44,287 nucleotides of DNA from Clostridia bacterium (GCA_012840485.1 DULG01000046.1:1-44287); one strand, 5' to 3'. Counted from the stretch's first letter, positions 24,568 through 32,761 are shown. Notes: generated by a model not told the origin, from the letters alone. Numbers and translations: made by a program.

Positions 24568-26025
24568 TCACATTGTATTTAAATTTTTCATCATGTATTC
24601 CATTATTCTTACAGCCTCATTTATAGTTTTTACATCATCCTTTAATGGTCCAAGCCATATGCAGTAAGCTAAATCATTGTCTGCAATTGGAATAATTCCA
24701 AAAATCTCAATATATGTTGCAGGATCATTGGAAGCAGCAGGAGGGCTTCTCCTCAAAACGGCAATTTTTCCTTCTCCGATAGGAGTTTTTATATCTTCTT
24801 CTTTTAAAAGTTCGCTGTGATTTGGAAGAAAACCTCCAAAATATTGGTCTTTGTAATAACTTATAACATATATACCACCGTTAATTTCATCCTTTGAATT
24901 TAAGATATAAACTTCATTTCCGCCTGTAAATTTCTCCTTCCACCCATTTGGCAGAGCAATTTTGAGTTTTTTCAAATAACCAATTTCGTTATTACGACAA
25001 AGCACCATCTCCATATAGGGCATATCTTGAAAGCTATTTAAATCATAAAAGAGTACTTTCTCAGCTCGACTAACGCCAGCCAGCTTCCTTTCAGAAATAA
25101 ATTTCACTGAATTCCATTCCAAATTATCGCTTTCCTTTAATTCCCTCACATTTCCATTTAAATCAACACTTACTATAGGTGCGCCTATAAAATTACCTTT
25201 ATCGTCATATTTATAAATCTTGAATATAACATGTTCACCATCCGGAAATGCCATACTGTCAAGCGAATAAAATTTGTATTTTAAAATGTTTTTGTACGTT
25301 TTTATTATTTTGAAGTTATTTCCATCCAAAACATCTAAGCAGTTTTTCTCATCGTTTAGCACAAATATAGTTCTACTTTTATCTAAACTCCCATACGTTA
25401 CACTTCCGTTAAAACTGTAAACCGGCTTTACGACCTTGTTTTCAAAATTTAGATAGTTTATTTTGTTATCACAAATAAACAGCACCCCTTTATTGTCAAA
25501 ATATGGTTTGATTTTGCCACAAGAATTTATTTCACTTTCTAAAGGATACTTCTCAAATGTTCCTTTATTTACATCATAAGAAAATATATACCCACTTTTA
25601 GCATTTAAAGAATCCGGTGAAATACCATAGATATACTCCCCATCATCACTCCACACTGGATATATTCCATCTCTTACAGGAAGAGTAAGTCTTTCTGGAG
25701 CGCTGCCATCAATGTTTATCACATAGTATTCAAATGAAGCAGCATCGTAATGGATTCCCACAACAATTTTGTCTTGTCTTGGTAATAATTTATAATATCC
25801 AATGCGTTTATTTTTTAAAAATTCACTTGCTATTTTGTTAGAATTGCCATCATACAAAAGGACGGTATAAAGGGTATTATCAAAATCTTCGCTTGAATTA
25901 GGAAGTGAAAATACCAGCCTTATAGGTGGTTCTTTCCTAGTTGTGGATGATTCTTTAAGCTTTACTACATCACAGGAAGTTAAAAAGAACATCACCATAG
26001 TAAGAAATAAAAATAATTTTCTCAT
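24568..26025 (-). CDS. Lipoprotein of unknown function, beta-propeller-like
   Basis: A 485-residue protein with a lipoprotein signal peptide and lipobox LTSC (Cys18). The mature part has recurring beta-rich segments with WSDDGEYIYGIS and FPDGEHVIFKIY, like WD40/TolB-type propeller blades, so a surface-bound propeller is plausible. No catalytic motif is visible. It is alone between REP copy 6 and REP copy 5 and has no recognisable partner. Family not identified. Confidence 0.7.
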   Translation of the reverse strand: MRKLFLFLTMVMFFLTSCDVVKLKESSTTRKEPPIRLVFSLPNSSEDFDNTLYTVLLYDGNSNKIASEFLKNKRIGYYKLLPRQDKIVVGIHYDAASFEYYVINIDGSAPERLTLPVRDGIYPVWSDDGEYIYGISPDSLNAKSGYIFSYDVNKGTFEKYPLESEINSCGKIKPYFDNKGVLFICDNKINYLNFENKVVKPVYSFNGSVTYGSLDKSRTIFVLNDEKNCLDVLDGNNFKIIKTYKNILKYKFYSLDSMAFPDGEHVIFKIYKYDDKGNFIGAPIVSVDLNGNVRELKESDNLEWNSVKFISERKLAGVSRAEKVLFYDLNSFQDMPYMEMVLCRNNEIGYLKKLKIALPNGWKEKFTGGNEVYILNSKDEINGGIYVISYYKDQYFGGFLPNHSELLKEEDIKTPIGEGKIAVLRRSPPAASNDPATYIEIFGIIPIADNDLAYCIWLGPLKDDVKTINEAVRIMEYMMKNLNTM

Positions 26026-26120
26026 TTACTATCCCTCTAATCTTATAATTTTTCCCTCCTTTTTAAAACGATTATATCATAATAAAACAAAAATTTCCAC
26101 ATCATCTATTTTTAAAAATT

Positions 26121-26158
26121 CAGACAAAGCAGACAAAGGGGACGGTTCCTCTTGTCCG
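26121..26158 (+). repeat. REP-like palindromic repeat, copy 5, with duplicated left arm
   Basis: The core AGACAAAGGGGACGGTTCC is preceded by an extra CAGACAAAG (26121-26129). The right arm is TTGTCCG. Together with copy 7, 13 bp away and inverted, it forms a BIME-like pair. Confidence 0.92.
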
Positions 26159-26171
26159 TTTATTTTGATTT

Positions 26172-26201
26172 TCAGACAAAAGGAACCGTCCCCTTTGTCT
26201 G
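26172..26201 (-). repeat. REP-like palindromic repeat, copy 7
   Basis: TCAGACAAAAGGAACCGTCC with right arm TTTGTCTG, inverted to copy 5. The two copies can also pair with each other into one long hairpin. It begins 12 bp downstream of the U-run that ends the predicted structured RNA. Confidence 0.92.
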
Positions 26202-26213
26202 TGTTATGCCAAT

Positions 26214-26582
26214 AAAAAAGTAAGGCTCGTAATGGTCTTCGCTTCAGCCAGTACAAATCTCTTCATACCTCACTTAAAAGGCAAGGTATTGCAAAACCCA
26301 TACTGACCTATGCTCGACTATTATAGATACCTTAGAAACCTTATGCACTTTGCATAAGACCTCCAGTCTAAGTACATGACGTACTTCGACCTGCGGCACC
26401 TATAATAGTCTTAGCTCGACTATAATACATCCTTTTTAGCCTTAAAATTAAGGCTCTACATGGACATATTATAATCTGCCCGCCGACTAGCATCCGACCT
26501 TTTGATCGAATACCAATCTTTGGCCGACCATCACAGAACTTGCGTCCTGTGATGATCTTGGCTCGACCATTACGAACCTTAC
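26214..26582 (-). ncRNA. Large structured RNA of about 370 nt, class not recognised
   Basis: On the minus strand these helices form. P1: 26582-26565 with 26237-26220, 18 bp. P2: 26557-26526, a 14-bp stem capped by a GCAA tetraloop. P3: 26518-26504, 5 bp. P4: 26476-26462 with 26432-26418, 15 bp, enclosing a 7-bp hairpin near 26452-26435. P5: 26410-26395 with 26331-26316, 16 bp, enclosing CUUAUGCA-AAG-UGCAUAAG and a second small hairpin. P6: 26308-26301 with 26253-26246, 8 bp, enclosing 26289-26283 with 26271-26265. All positions in P1, P2, P4, P5 and P6 pair on the minus strand, with about 10 G-U pairs; on the plus strand the same positions are C-A mismatches. That asymmetry identifies the transcribed strand. 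U6 (26219-26214) follows the P1 3' strand. All reading frames are broken by stops. It does not match tmRNA, RNase P, 6S or T-box hallmarks known to me. Confidence 0.75.
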
Positions 26583-26585
26583 ACT

Positions 26586-26591
26586 ATTATA
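26586..26591 (-). promoter_or_regulatory. -10 box of the structured-RNA gene (candidate)
   Basis: A perfect TATAAT on the minus strand ends 3 nt before the first base of helix P1 (26582), so transcription would start at, or a couple of nt inside, the P1 5' strand. The -35 region is A-rich with no TTGACA-like match at 16-18 bp, so the promoter would need an extra contact or is weak. Confidence 0.45.
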
Positions 26592-26715
26592 TTGCCCTTT
26601 TTGTCTTTTTATATTCATTTGTTTTTAAAAAAATTTAAAAAGGAATGAGATACCCACTTTTTTGGTTTAAGCTAAAGCTCTTAGTGAGAACAAAGGAACT
26701 GTACTTCATTTTAAA
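26592..26715. other. Intergenic stretch between the structured RNA and the UPF0173 gene
   Basis: About 125 bp of A/T-rich DNA. I see no ORF and no convincing terminator for the upstream metallo-hydrolase gene, so read-through into the RNA region is possible. Confidence 0.4.
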
Positions 26716-27360
26716 TTATACAGAATACTGATAATTTAAAGCAACTACTCTTGGTTCCCCTTCTAAATCTTCTTTCTTTACATCCATTTCTGTGGATAAA
26801 ATCTTTTTGCCACCTGTCATATCCAAAAAGTTATCCACAGTATCAATAGGGAAATTAATAAACTCCGTTTTATAGTGCATTGGTATGGTTATTTTAGGCT
26901 TTAACTGGTTCATCACTTCTACCGCTTGTTTTGCATCAATTGTATAATAGCCTCCAACAGGAATGAGTAGAACATCAACTGGTCCTATTTCTTCAACTTG
27001 CTTTTCTGTTAAAACATGTCCCAAATCTCCCATGTGACAGACTCTGATTCCATCAATATCAAAGACAAAAACTATATTTTTACCTCTTTTTGCACCATGC
27101 TCGTCATCGTGAAATGTATTTACACCTTTTATGTTGATACCTTTTATATTATGTTCTCCTACTGTGTCAACAATATCAAAGTTTCCCTTTACCGCCTTAA
27201 AATAATTGTGGTCAAAATGGGAATGAGAAGATGTCACAATGTCTGCCTTCACATTTGGCATAGGGTACCCAACTGATTCATCAAAAGGGTCTGTGACAAT
27301 GACCGTACCCTTCTCAGCTGTCAACTTAAAACAGGAATGACCCAACCACTTTATATTCAT
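26716..27360 (-). CDS. UPF0173-type metallo-beta-lactamase-fold hydrolase
   Basis: A 214-residue metal-dependent hydrolase of the YtkL/UPF0173 family. The N-terminus WLGHSCFKL and the metal motif SSHSHFDHN (HxHxDH) are diagnostic; further ligands are His in VCHMGDLGH, and the C-terminal PMHYKTEF gives the last histidine. The fold is that of beta-lactamase/RNase Z enzymes; no physiological substrate is established for the family. It follows the MutS-like gene by 33 bp on the same strand and has an AGGAGG ribosome-binding site. Confidence 0.92.
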   Translation of the reverse strand: MNIKWLGHSCFKLTAEKGTVIVTDPFDESVGYPMPNVKADIVTSSHSHFDHNYFKAVKGNFDIVDTVGEHNIKGINIKGVNTFHDDEHGAKRGKNIVFVFDIDGIRVCHMGDLGHVLTEKQVEEIGPVDVLLIPVGGYYTIDAKQAVEVMNQLKPKITIPMHYKTEFINFPIDTVDNFLDMTGGKKILSTEMDVKKEDLEGEPRVVALNYQYSV

Positions 27361-27393
27361 AAATTAACACCTCCTAACCATATTATACCACAG

Positions 27394-29133
27394 TCATAAA
27401 ATCTTTTGGGTATTGTCTAAAGCGTTTTTATATATTTCTTCTGGATATCCCAATAATTTTAAAATCTTTATTGCATTTCTGCTTTTTGACGGTCCTTCTT
27501 TCAATATATAATTGAATTTAATATCCTTGTCATTGACTTCTTCTTCAAAATGATAATTATCGTAATAATCTGCTGCCAATCTTGTAAGCTCTATATCATG
27601 TGTAGCAGCAACAACCAGGCAATTTCTTCTTATCATATATTTAAGCACTTCATTGGCAGCACTAATCCTCTCTATTGTATTGGTACCCCTGAAAATTTCA
27701 TCAAGAATACATAAAACTGTGACATTGTCATCTATCACATCAATTATCCTCTTTAGCGATTTAGCCTCAACCATAAAATAACTATCTCCACCAATAATAT
27801 TGTCAAGCGTTCCAATCGAAGTTAATATTTTAAAGTAATTAGAGGAATAGCTTTTTGCAAGTACTGTATAAAAAGTATGTGCAAAAATCGCATTAATTCC
27901 TATTGTTTTCAAAAAAGTTGACTTGCCGGACGCATTTGAACCTGTAATTAATATACCCCTATCCCTAACTTCTATAGAATTTGGAACAGGATCTTTAAGC
28001 AAAGGATGATAAATATCTTCCGCTTTTATGAAACGTACATCACTTTTTGTAAGTTGAGGCTCAGTACAATATTTTAAGCTTGCCCTATATGAAGCAAGAG
28101 CAATATAGGTATCAATTTTGCCTATTTCAATATATAGCTCCTGCAAATCTTTTAAATGCTTATTTATCAAATTAGCAGCTTCATAAAAGCCTATAGGCTC
28201 CATCAAAAAAATTATACTAAAAAATCCAGTTATACCCAAATTGTCAGCTACCCCTGTACTATTGCTTAAATAATCTAGATAGTTGAGGTTTCGTCTAATA
28301 ATTTTCGTATTGTTGTATGGATCTTTTAATCTTTCAATATCAAATTCTGGATTACCGTCGCTTTCTTTAATTATATTCTTTGCACAGGATATAAGTTTTA
28401 ATACATATTTAAATGTCATCATTTCCGAATATATCTTATATTTTGTACTAGAATATATCATGCTATTAGAAATAAGCAGCAACATTAACATAAATATACC
28501 TGCACCGGGATTAACAAAAATAATTATCAGAGGAGATATTATAAGTAAAAATACTAAAAGCTTATATAAAAGTACCGGATTGCTGGTAATTTTTATGCCA
28601 TTCCATAAAAATTCTGTAACATCCTCTTTTGGATCTTTCCCAAGAAAATGAAGATACAATTGAATTCTCTTCGCAAAATCATTGTTTTTCATAAAATTAT
28701 TTATAATTTCGCTTCTACCTTCTAATTCTTTCTTGTCATAAACCGGGTTTCTTAAAAGGTTATATAGATACTGCTGACCTGGATTTGACATGGTATGATC
28801 AAGTTTTCCAAAAACAAAGTCCATATCCAAATCTCTCCATGTTATGTCATCTATATTTGAAGAATTTCTACTATCTAATAAAAGAATATCATATAGCTTT
28901 TTAATAAACTCAAAGTTTCGCTTTTCCACATGTTCTTTTCCCCATTGTTCTTCAATCTTTTCTTTTATTTCTTTTATTTTTGCCGTTTTTTTGTAGTTAT
29001 TTATGATGAAAATAAGGATTATTGCTACAAAAAGTAATAGAAAAAATAAAGGGTTCACCTCAAAGCCTAATATTAATCCTCCACCTATTAAAATTACATA
29101 TAGAATCTCTAATACCATCTCATTGTTAAACAC
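27394..29133 (-). CDS. Membrane-anchored MutS-family ATPase
   Basis: A 579-residue protein. Two transmembrane helices near the N-terminus (about 9-45) and another hydrophobic pair near 190-225 enclose soluble segments. A MutS core and domain V follow, with Walker A ITGSNASGKST, Walker B LCILDEIFRGTN and the switch histidine in AATHDIE. The mismatch-recognition and clamp parts of MutS are not recognisable and the size is about two-thirds of MutS, so it is not MutS1 or MutS2. Membrane MutS-like proteins occur in Firmicutes and Bacteroidetes with no known role. It lies between argS and the UPF0173 gene. Confidence 0.85.
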   Translation of the reverse strand: MFNNEMVLEILYVILIGGGLILGFEVNPLFFLLLFVAIILIFIINNYKKTAKIKEIKEKIEEQWGKEHVEKRNFEFIKKLYDILLLDSRNSSNIDDITWRDLDMDFVFGKLDHTMSNPGQQYLYNLLRNPVYDKKELEGRSEIINNFMKNNDFAKRIQLYLHFLGKDPKEDVTEFLWNGIKITSNPVLLYKLLVFLLIISPLIIIFVNPGAGIFMLMLLLISNSMIYSSTKYKIYSEMMTFKYVLKLISCAKNIIKESDGNPEFDIERLKDPYNNTKIIRRNLNYLDYLSNSTGVADNLGITGFFSIIFLMEPIGFYEAANLINKHLKDLQELYIEIGKIDTYIALASYRASLKYCTEPQLTKSDVRFIKAEDIYHPLLKDPVPNSIEVRDRGILITGSNASGKSTFLKTIGINAIFAHTFYTVLAKSYSSNYFKILTSIGTLDNIIGGDSYFMVEAKSLKRIIDVIDDNVTVLCILDEIFRGTNTIERISAANEVLKYMIRRNCLVVAATHDIELTRLAADYYDNYHFEEEVNDKDIKFNYILKEGPSKSRNAIKILKLLGYPEEIYKNALDNTQKIL

Positions 29134-29159
29134 TGTAATCCTCCTCTATACCACAAAAT

Positions 29160-29180
29160 AAAGGCGGAAAAACCGCCTTT
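29160..29180 (-). terminator. Terminator of the ddl-ywiB-argS unit
   Basis: AAAGGCGG pairs with CCGCCTTT around a 5-nt loop, overlapping the argS stop, followed on the minus strand by TATTTT. Confidence 0.85.
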
Positions 29181-30868
29181 TACATCCTTTCTGGTGCAGT
29201 TATTTTTAATATATCTAAGACGTTCTTTATGACAGTCTTTACTGCTAATATAAGCACATACCTTGCTTTCATCAAATCTTCTTCTACGCCTTTTACTCTA
29301 TGACTGTTATAAAAAGAATGGAAAAGCGATGCTACATCAAGTACATATCTCGTAATCCTATGAGGTGCCAATGTCTTTGCTGCAATGGTAATTTCTTCTG
29401 GGAAATATGCCAATTTTTTAATTAATTCTTTTTCCTCTTCTTCTTTTAAAAGGCTTAAATCTACTTCATCTATATTATCTATCTTTACTCCAGTTTCTTC
29501 TAACTGTCTAATAATTGAGCAAATTCTCGCATGGGCATACTGGACATAAAAGACAGGGTTTTCATTTGACTGTTCTTTAGCTAGGTCAAGGTCAAAATCA
29601 ATGGGACTGTCTGCAGACCTCATGTTGAAGAAAAACCGCGCTGCATCTTTCCCTACTTCATCTATCAGATCTCGTAGTGTCACCATTCTGCCTGTCCTTT
29701 TAGACATTCTAACAACTTGACCGCCTTCTATAAGTTTCACAAGCTGCATTAAAACAACGTCAAGCCTGTCAGGATCTATGCCAAGTGCTTGCATCGCTCC
29801 TTTCATAGGAGCAACATGACCATGGTGATCCGCACCCCAAACATTTATAACCCAATCAAATCCGCGAGTTATAAATTTATTTTTGTGATAGGCTATGTCA
29901 GAAGCCAAATAGGTAGGAAATCCATTAGACCTAACTAATACATCGTCTTTTTCCGCGCCAAATAATGTCATTTTAAACCACAAAGCCCCGTCTTTTTCGT
30001 AAGTATACCCTTTTTGCTTAAGCTCTTCAATTACTTTATACACTTCTCCGCTGTCATAAAGAGATTGCTCAGAAAACCACACGTCATATTCTATACCGTA
30101 AAGCGCCAAATCCTCTTTTATTTTTTCTAAATTCTTCTTAAGTCCATATTCTATGAGGGCCTTTCTTCTCTCTTCTGATGGCACATCTTTATATTTATCT
30201 CCGTATATTTCTAAAAACTCTCTCGCTCTATCTATTATGTCCTCTCCGTAGTAGCCGCCTTCGGGCACTTCAGCCGGTATGCCCAATAATTGCAGGTATC
30301 TTGCCTCAAGTGAATATCCAAACTTTTCAATCTGATTTCCTGCATCGTTTATATAAAATTCCCTAGTCACATTATATCCTGCATACTGAAGGACGGAAGC
30401 CAAAGCATCTCCTAAAGCCCCACCTCTTGCATTACCCATATGCATAGGACCTGTAGGATTTGCTGACACAAATTCCACTTGAACTTTCTTGTCATTTCCT
30501 ATATTTACACGTCCATAATCTTTTTGCCTTTTATGAATGACCCTTAAGGTTTCTATTAAAAATTTTTCATTTAAAAAGAAATTGATAAAGCCAGGACCTG
30601 CCACTTCAACTTTCTCTATAAACGTATCTGATATATCTATTTGTGAAAGGATGACCTCAGCAATTTTTCTAGGAGCCATTTTAGCCTGCTTTGCCATTAC
30701 CATCGCCGTGTTTATTGCAAGGTCCCCGTGCTGCTTTTCTTTTGGTTCTTCTATTTCTATTTCAGGAATTACCTCTATATTTATCAAACCTTCTTTTACA
30801 GAATTCTTAATAGCGGTAGTCACCATGTCTTTTATTTCATCTTTTACCTTTTGTATAATGTTCTCCAA
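29180..30868 (-). CDS. argS: Arginyl-tRNA synthetase
   Basis: A 562-residue class-I synthetase that charges tRNA-Arg. The N-terminal Add1 domain recognises the tRNA; the HIGH signature appears as GPMHMGNARGG, the KMSKS-type loop as VRMSKRTGR, and the C-terminal DALR anticodon-binding domain contains VQYAHARICS and FHSFYNSHRV. The start is TTG at 30868 after GGGAGG; it begins 1 nt after the stop of the DUF1934 gene. The ywiB-argS order is conserved in Bacillus. Confidence 0.97.
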   Translation of the reverse strand: MENIIQKVKDEIKDMVTTAIKNSVKEGLINIEVIPEIEIEEPKEKQHGDLAINTAMVMAKQAKMAPRKIAEVILSQIDISDTFIEKVEVAGPGFINFFLNEKFLIETLRVIHKRQKDYGRVNIGNDKKVQVEFVSANPTGPMHMGNARGGALGDALASVLQYAGYNVTREFYINDAGNQIEKFGYSLEARYLQLLGIPAEVPEGGYYGEDIIDRAREFLEIYGDKYKDVPSEERRKALIEYGLKKNLEKIKEDLALYGIEYDVWFSEQSLYDSGEVYKVIEELKQKGYTYEKDGALWFKMTLFGAEKDDVLVRSNGFPTYLASDIAYHKNKFITRGFDWVINVWGADHHGHVAPMKGAMQALGIDPDRLDVVLMQLVKLIEGGQVVRMSKRTGRMVTLRDLIDEVGKDAARFFFNMRSADSPIDFDLDLAKEQSNENPVFYVQYAHARICSIIRQLEETGVKIDNIDEVDLSLLKEEEEKELIKKLAYFPEEITIAAKTLAPHRITRYVLDVASLFHSFYNSHRVKGVEEDLMKARYVLILAVKTVIKNVLDILKITAPERM

Positions 30869-30869
30869 G

Positions 30870-31292
30870 TCAGTTTACCTCCCGCACTTTTAAGTATAGT
30901 TCATTATCGCTCACAGTCTTGTTGTTAAGGTCAAGAGCATATTTTATAGTAATCTCACCGCCAGTTTCCGACATAGCCACTTTTACATCTGTTGGCAGTA
31001 TTCCTAAAGGAATTTTCCCATAAGGAGTATCATAGTCCGATTCGTATTTTTTGTTTTTCTCAAAAACCATTTTCGATTTGTTAGTGCCAAATCGCAATAA
31101 TGTAACTTTGTCTTCTGTAATTTTTAAAGTAGTAGTAGTTCCATCCATTCCTGATAGTTCACTTTCTTCATATACTACATAAAAAGTATTGCCTTTAATA
31201 TAGAAACTACCCTCTGTAATAAGTTCTATTGTATCAGATTCATTTCGATCGTTTTTTTGAGTACCTTTTACAGATATAATCGCTTTTTTCAA
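30870..31292 (-). CDS. DUF1934 beta-barrel protein, YwiB-like
   Basis: A 140-residue small protein of the DUF1934 (lipocalin-like beta-barrel) family, recognised by the N-terminus AIISVKGTQ, the central GMDGTTTTLKI and the C-terminal YALDLNN motif. Function is unknown. It sits directly upstream of argS, as ywiB does in Bacillus, and 27 bp downstream of ddl, so the three genes probably form one operon. Confidence 0.88.
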   Translation of the reverse strand: MKKAIISVKGTQKNDRNESDTIELITEGSFYIKGNTFYVVYEESELSGMDGTTTTLKITEDKVTLLRFGTNKSKMVFEKNKKYESDYDTPYGKIPLGILPTDVKVAMSETGGEITIKYALDLNNKTVSDNELYLKVREVN

Positions 31293-31319
31293 TTACCTCT
31301 CCCCTTCTTCCCTTATTTC

Positions 31320-32399
31320 TCACCATTCCCTACATTTTTCATTATGGCTCTCTATCGCTAAGTTCATAAGCTCATCTAATAATGTTGAATAAGACTTTCC
31401 ACTTGATTCCCATAATTTAGGATACATGCTTATTTTCGTAAACCCAGGAATGGTATTAACTTCATTCAAATAAAGAGTACCTGTATTTCTATCCATTAAA
31501 AAGTCTACTCTCGCCATACCTCTCAAATCCAACGCCTTATATGCTTTTATAGCCAATTGTCTTACCTCTTCCATTTTTTCATCTGGAAGTGGTGCAGGTA
31601 TTAAGAGAAGAGATTTACCCCCATCAAAATATTTAGCATTATAATCATAGAATTCATTAGAAGGAACAATTTCTCCTGCAATAGAGGCTTGCGGATTTTC
31701 GTTACCTAGCACGGAACATTCAATTTCCCTAGCATCTATTCCTCTTTCTATCAACAATTTTCTATCATATTTTGCAGCTAATTTCAAGGCCCCAGGAAGT
31801 TCTTCCTCATTGTGGACTTTGGTAATACCAACACTAGAACCTAAATTAGCAGGTTTTACAAAGCACGGATATCCCAAGTGTTCAACTTTTTTCTTTATAG
31901 CTTCTAAGTCTTCAATCTCTTTTCTATATACTACTACAAAATCAGGTGTAGGTAGCCCCGCTTCCTTAAAAATCCTTTTTGTAAAAACTTTATCCATGCA
32001 TAAAGCAGAAGAAAGCACATTAGCTCCTACATAAGGTATATCTAATAATTCTAAAAGCCCTTGTATAGTCCCATCTTCTCCATTAGGTCCATGCAAAACA
32101 GGAAATACCACGTCTATAGGATAAAAACCATTTTTTCCGTCTTCGAAAGTTATTATTCCTCTATACTTTGTAGAAGCTCCCATAGTTGCAGGAATTCCTT
32201 CTTTTTCCCATTCTCCGGTTTCTATTTTTTCTACATCTCCTCTATATAAATACCATTCTCCTTTTTTTGTAATACCCATCATATAAATCTCGTATTTATC
32301 TTTATCAAGGTTGTTTATTATAGACTTTGCAGACATTAAAGAGACTTCATGTTCTCCCGATTGTCCACCAAATAAAACAGCTATTTTCTTCTTCGCCAT
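31320..32399 (-). CDS. ddl: D-alanine--D-alanine ligase
   Basis: A 359-residue ATP-grasp enzyme that joins two D-alanines for peptidoglycan precursors. Visible motifs are AVLFGGQSGEHEVS, HGPNGEDGTIQG, the ATP-grasp loop KPANLGSSVGI, and ARVDFLM and LNEVNTIPGFT, which hold the Mg ligands. The start is ATG 32399, 9 nt after GGAG; the frame is open 5 codons further to a GTG with no good ribosome-binding site. The enzyme is of the longer (VanA/DdlA-like) length class. Confidence 0.95.
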   Translation of the reverse strand: MAKKKIAVLFGGQSGEHEVSLMSAKSIINNLDKDKYEIYMMGITKKGEWYLYRGDVEKIETGEWEKEGIPATMGASTKYRGIITFEDGKNGFYPIDVVFPVLHGPNGEDGTIQGLLELLDIPYVGANVLSSALCMDKVFTKRIFKEAGLPTPDFVVVYRKEIEDLEAIKKKVEHLGYPCFVKPANLGSSVGITKVHNEEELPGALKLAAKYDRKLLIERGIDAREIECSVLGNENPQASIAGEIVPSNEFYDYNAKYFDGGKSLLLIPAPLPDEKMEEVRQLAIKAYKALDLRGMARVDFLMDRNTGTLYLNEVNTIPGFTKISMYPKLWESSGKSYSTLLDELMNLAIESHNEKCREW

Positions 32400-32490
32400 T
32401 CTCTCACACTCCACTAATTTTTCTTACATTATCTTTATTCTACTCTTTTAAGAATATGTATTCAAGAAAAATTTTATCTTATAAATTTAA

Positions 32491-32523
32491 AGCCGGAAAA
32501 GAAGAAGTTTTTCTTCCCCGGCT
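32491..32523 (-). terminator. Terminator of the SASP gene
   Basis: On the minus strand AGCCGGGGAAGAA pairs with TTCTTC-TTTTCCGGCT in a GC-capped hairpin, followed by TTTAAATTT. It lies 10 bp beyond the stop. Confidence 0.75.
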
Positions 32524-32533
32524 TGGTGGGCAT

Positions 32534-32731
32534 TTAGAAGGTGGTATTTCTGTTGTTATAATTTTCTACAAGCATTTTTTCTGCTTTTTCGATTGCAAGT
32601 TTTACAAGATTACCGCAATTTCTAGAAGAAACACTTCCCCAACCTTCCTTCATTACTGTGTCGTAAACGCCGAGTTCTTTAGCCAACTCATATTTAAGCT
32701 GGTCAGACATTAAGCCTCTGCGTCTACCCAT
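32534..32731 (-). CDS. Alpha/beta-type small acid-soluble spore protein
   Basis: A 65-residue DNA-binding protein that coats and protects spore DNA. Both family signatures are present: [13 protein letters not shown], which holds the germination-protease (GPR) cleavage region, and [23 protein letters not shown]. The start is the ATG after GAAGGAGGG. A CAAAATA box on the minus strand (32768-32762), with ACATA 17 bp upstream, is a candidate forespore (sigma-G-like) promoter. It follows sleB-ypeB by 65 bp. Confidence 0.95.
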   Translation of the reverse strand: MGRRRGLMSDQLKYELAKELGVYDTVMKEGWGSVSSRNCGNLVKLAIEKAEKMLVENYNNRNTTF

Positions 32732-32761
32732 TTTTATTCCCTCCTTCTTTTGCCCTACAAT

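Noticed and set aside
5760-26201. The repeated ~30-bp sequences as a CRISPR array
   Set aside because: Copies are scattered over 20 kb, in both orientations, singly or in pairs, with no regular spacers and no cas genes.
26220-26582. The structured region as a non-autonomous transposable element with 18-bp terminal inverted repeats
   Set aside because: The ends do form an 18-bp imperfect inverted repeat, but the internal helices and the consistent G-U bias of one strand favour an RNA. Mobility is not excluded.
26220-26582. tmRNA, RNase P RNA, 6S RNA or a T-box leader
   Set aside because: No tRNA-like ends or tag frame, no P4-type conserved RNase P segments, wrong overall shape for 6S, and no T-box sequence or downstream synthetase or amino-acid gene.
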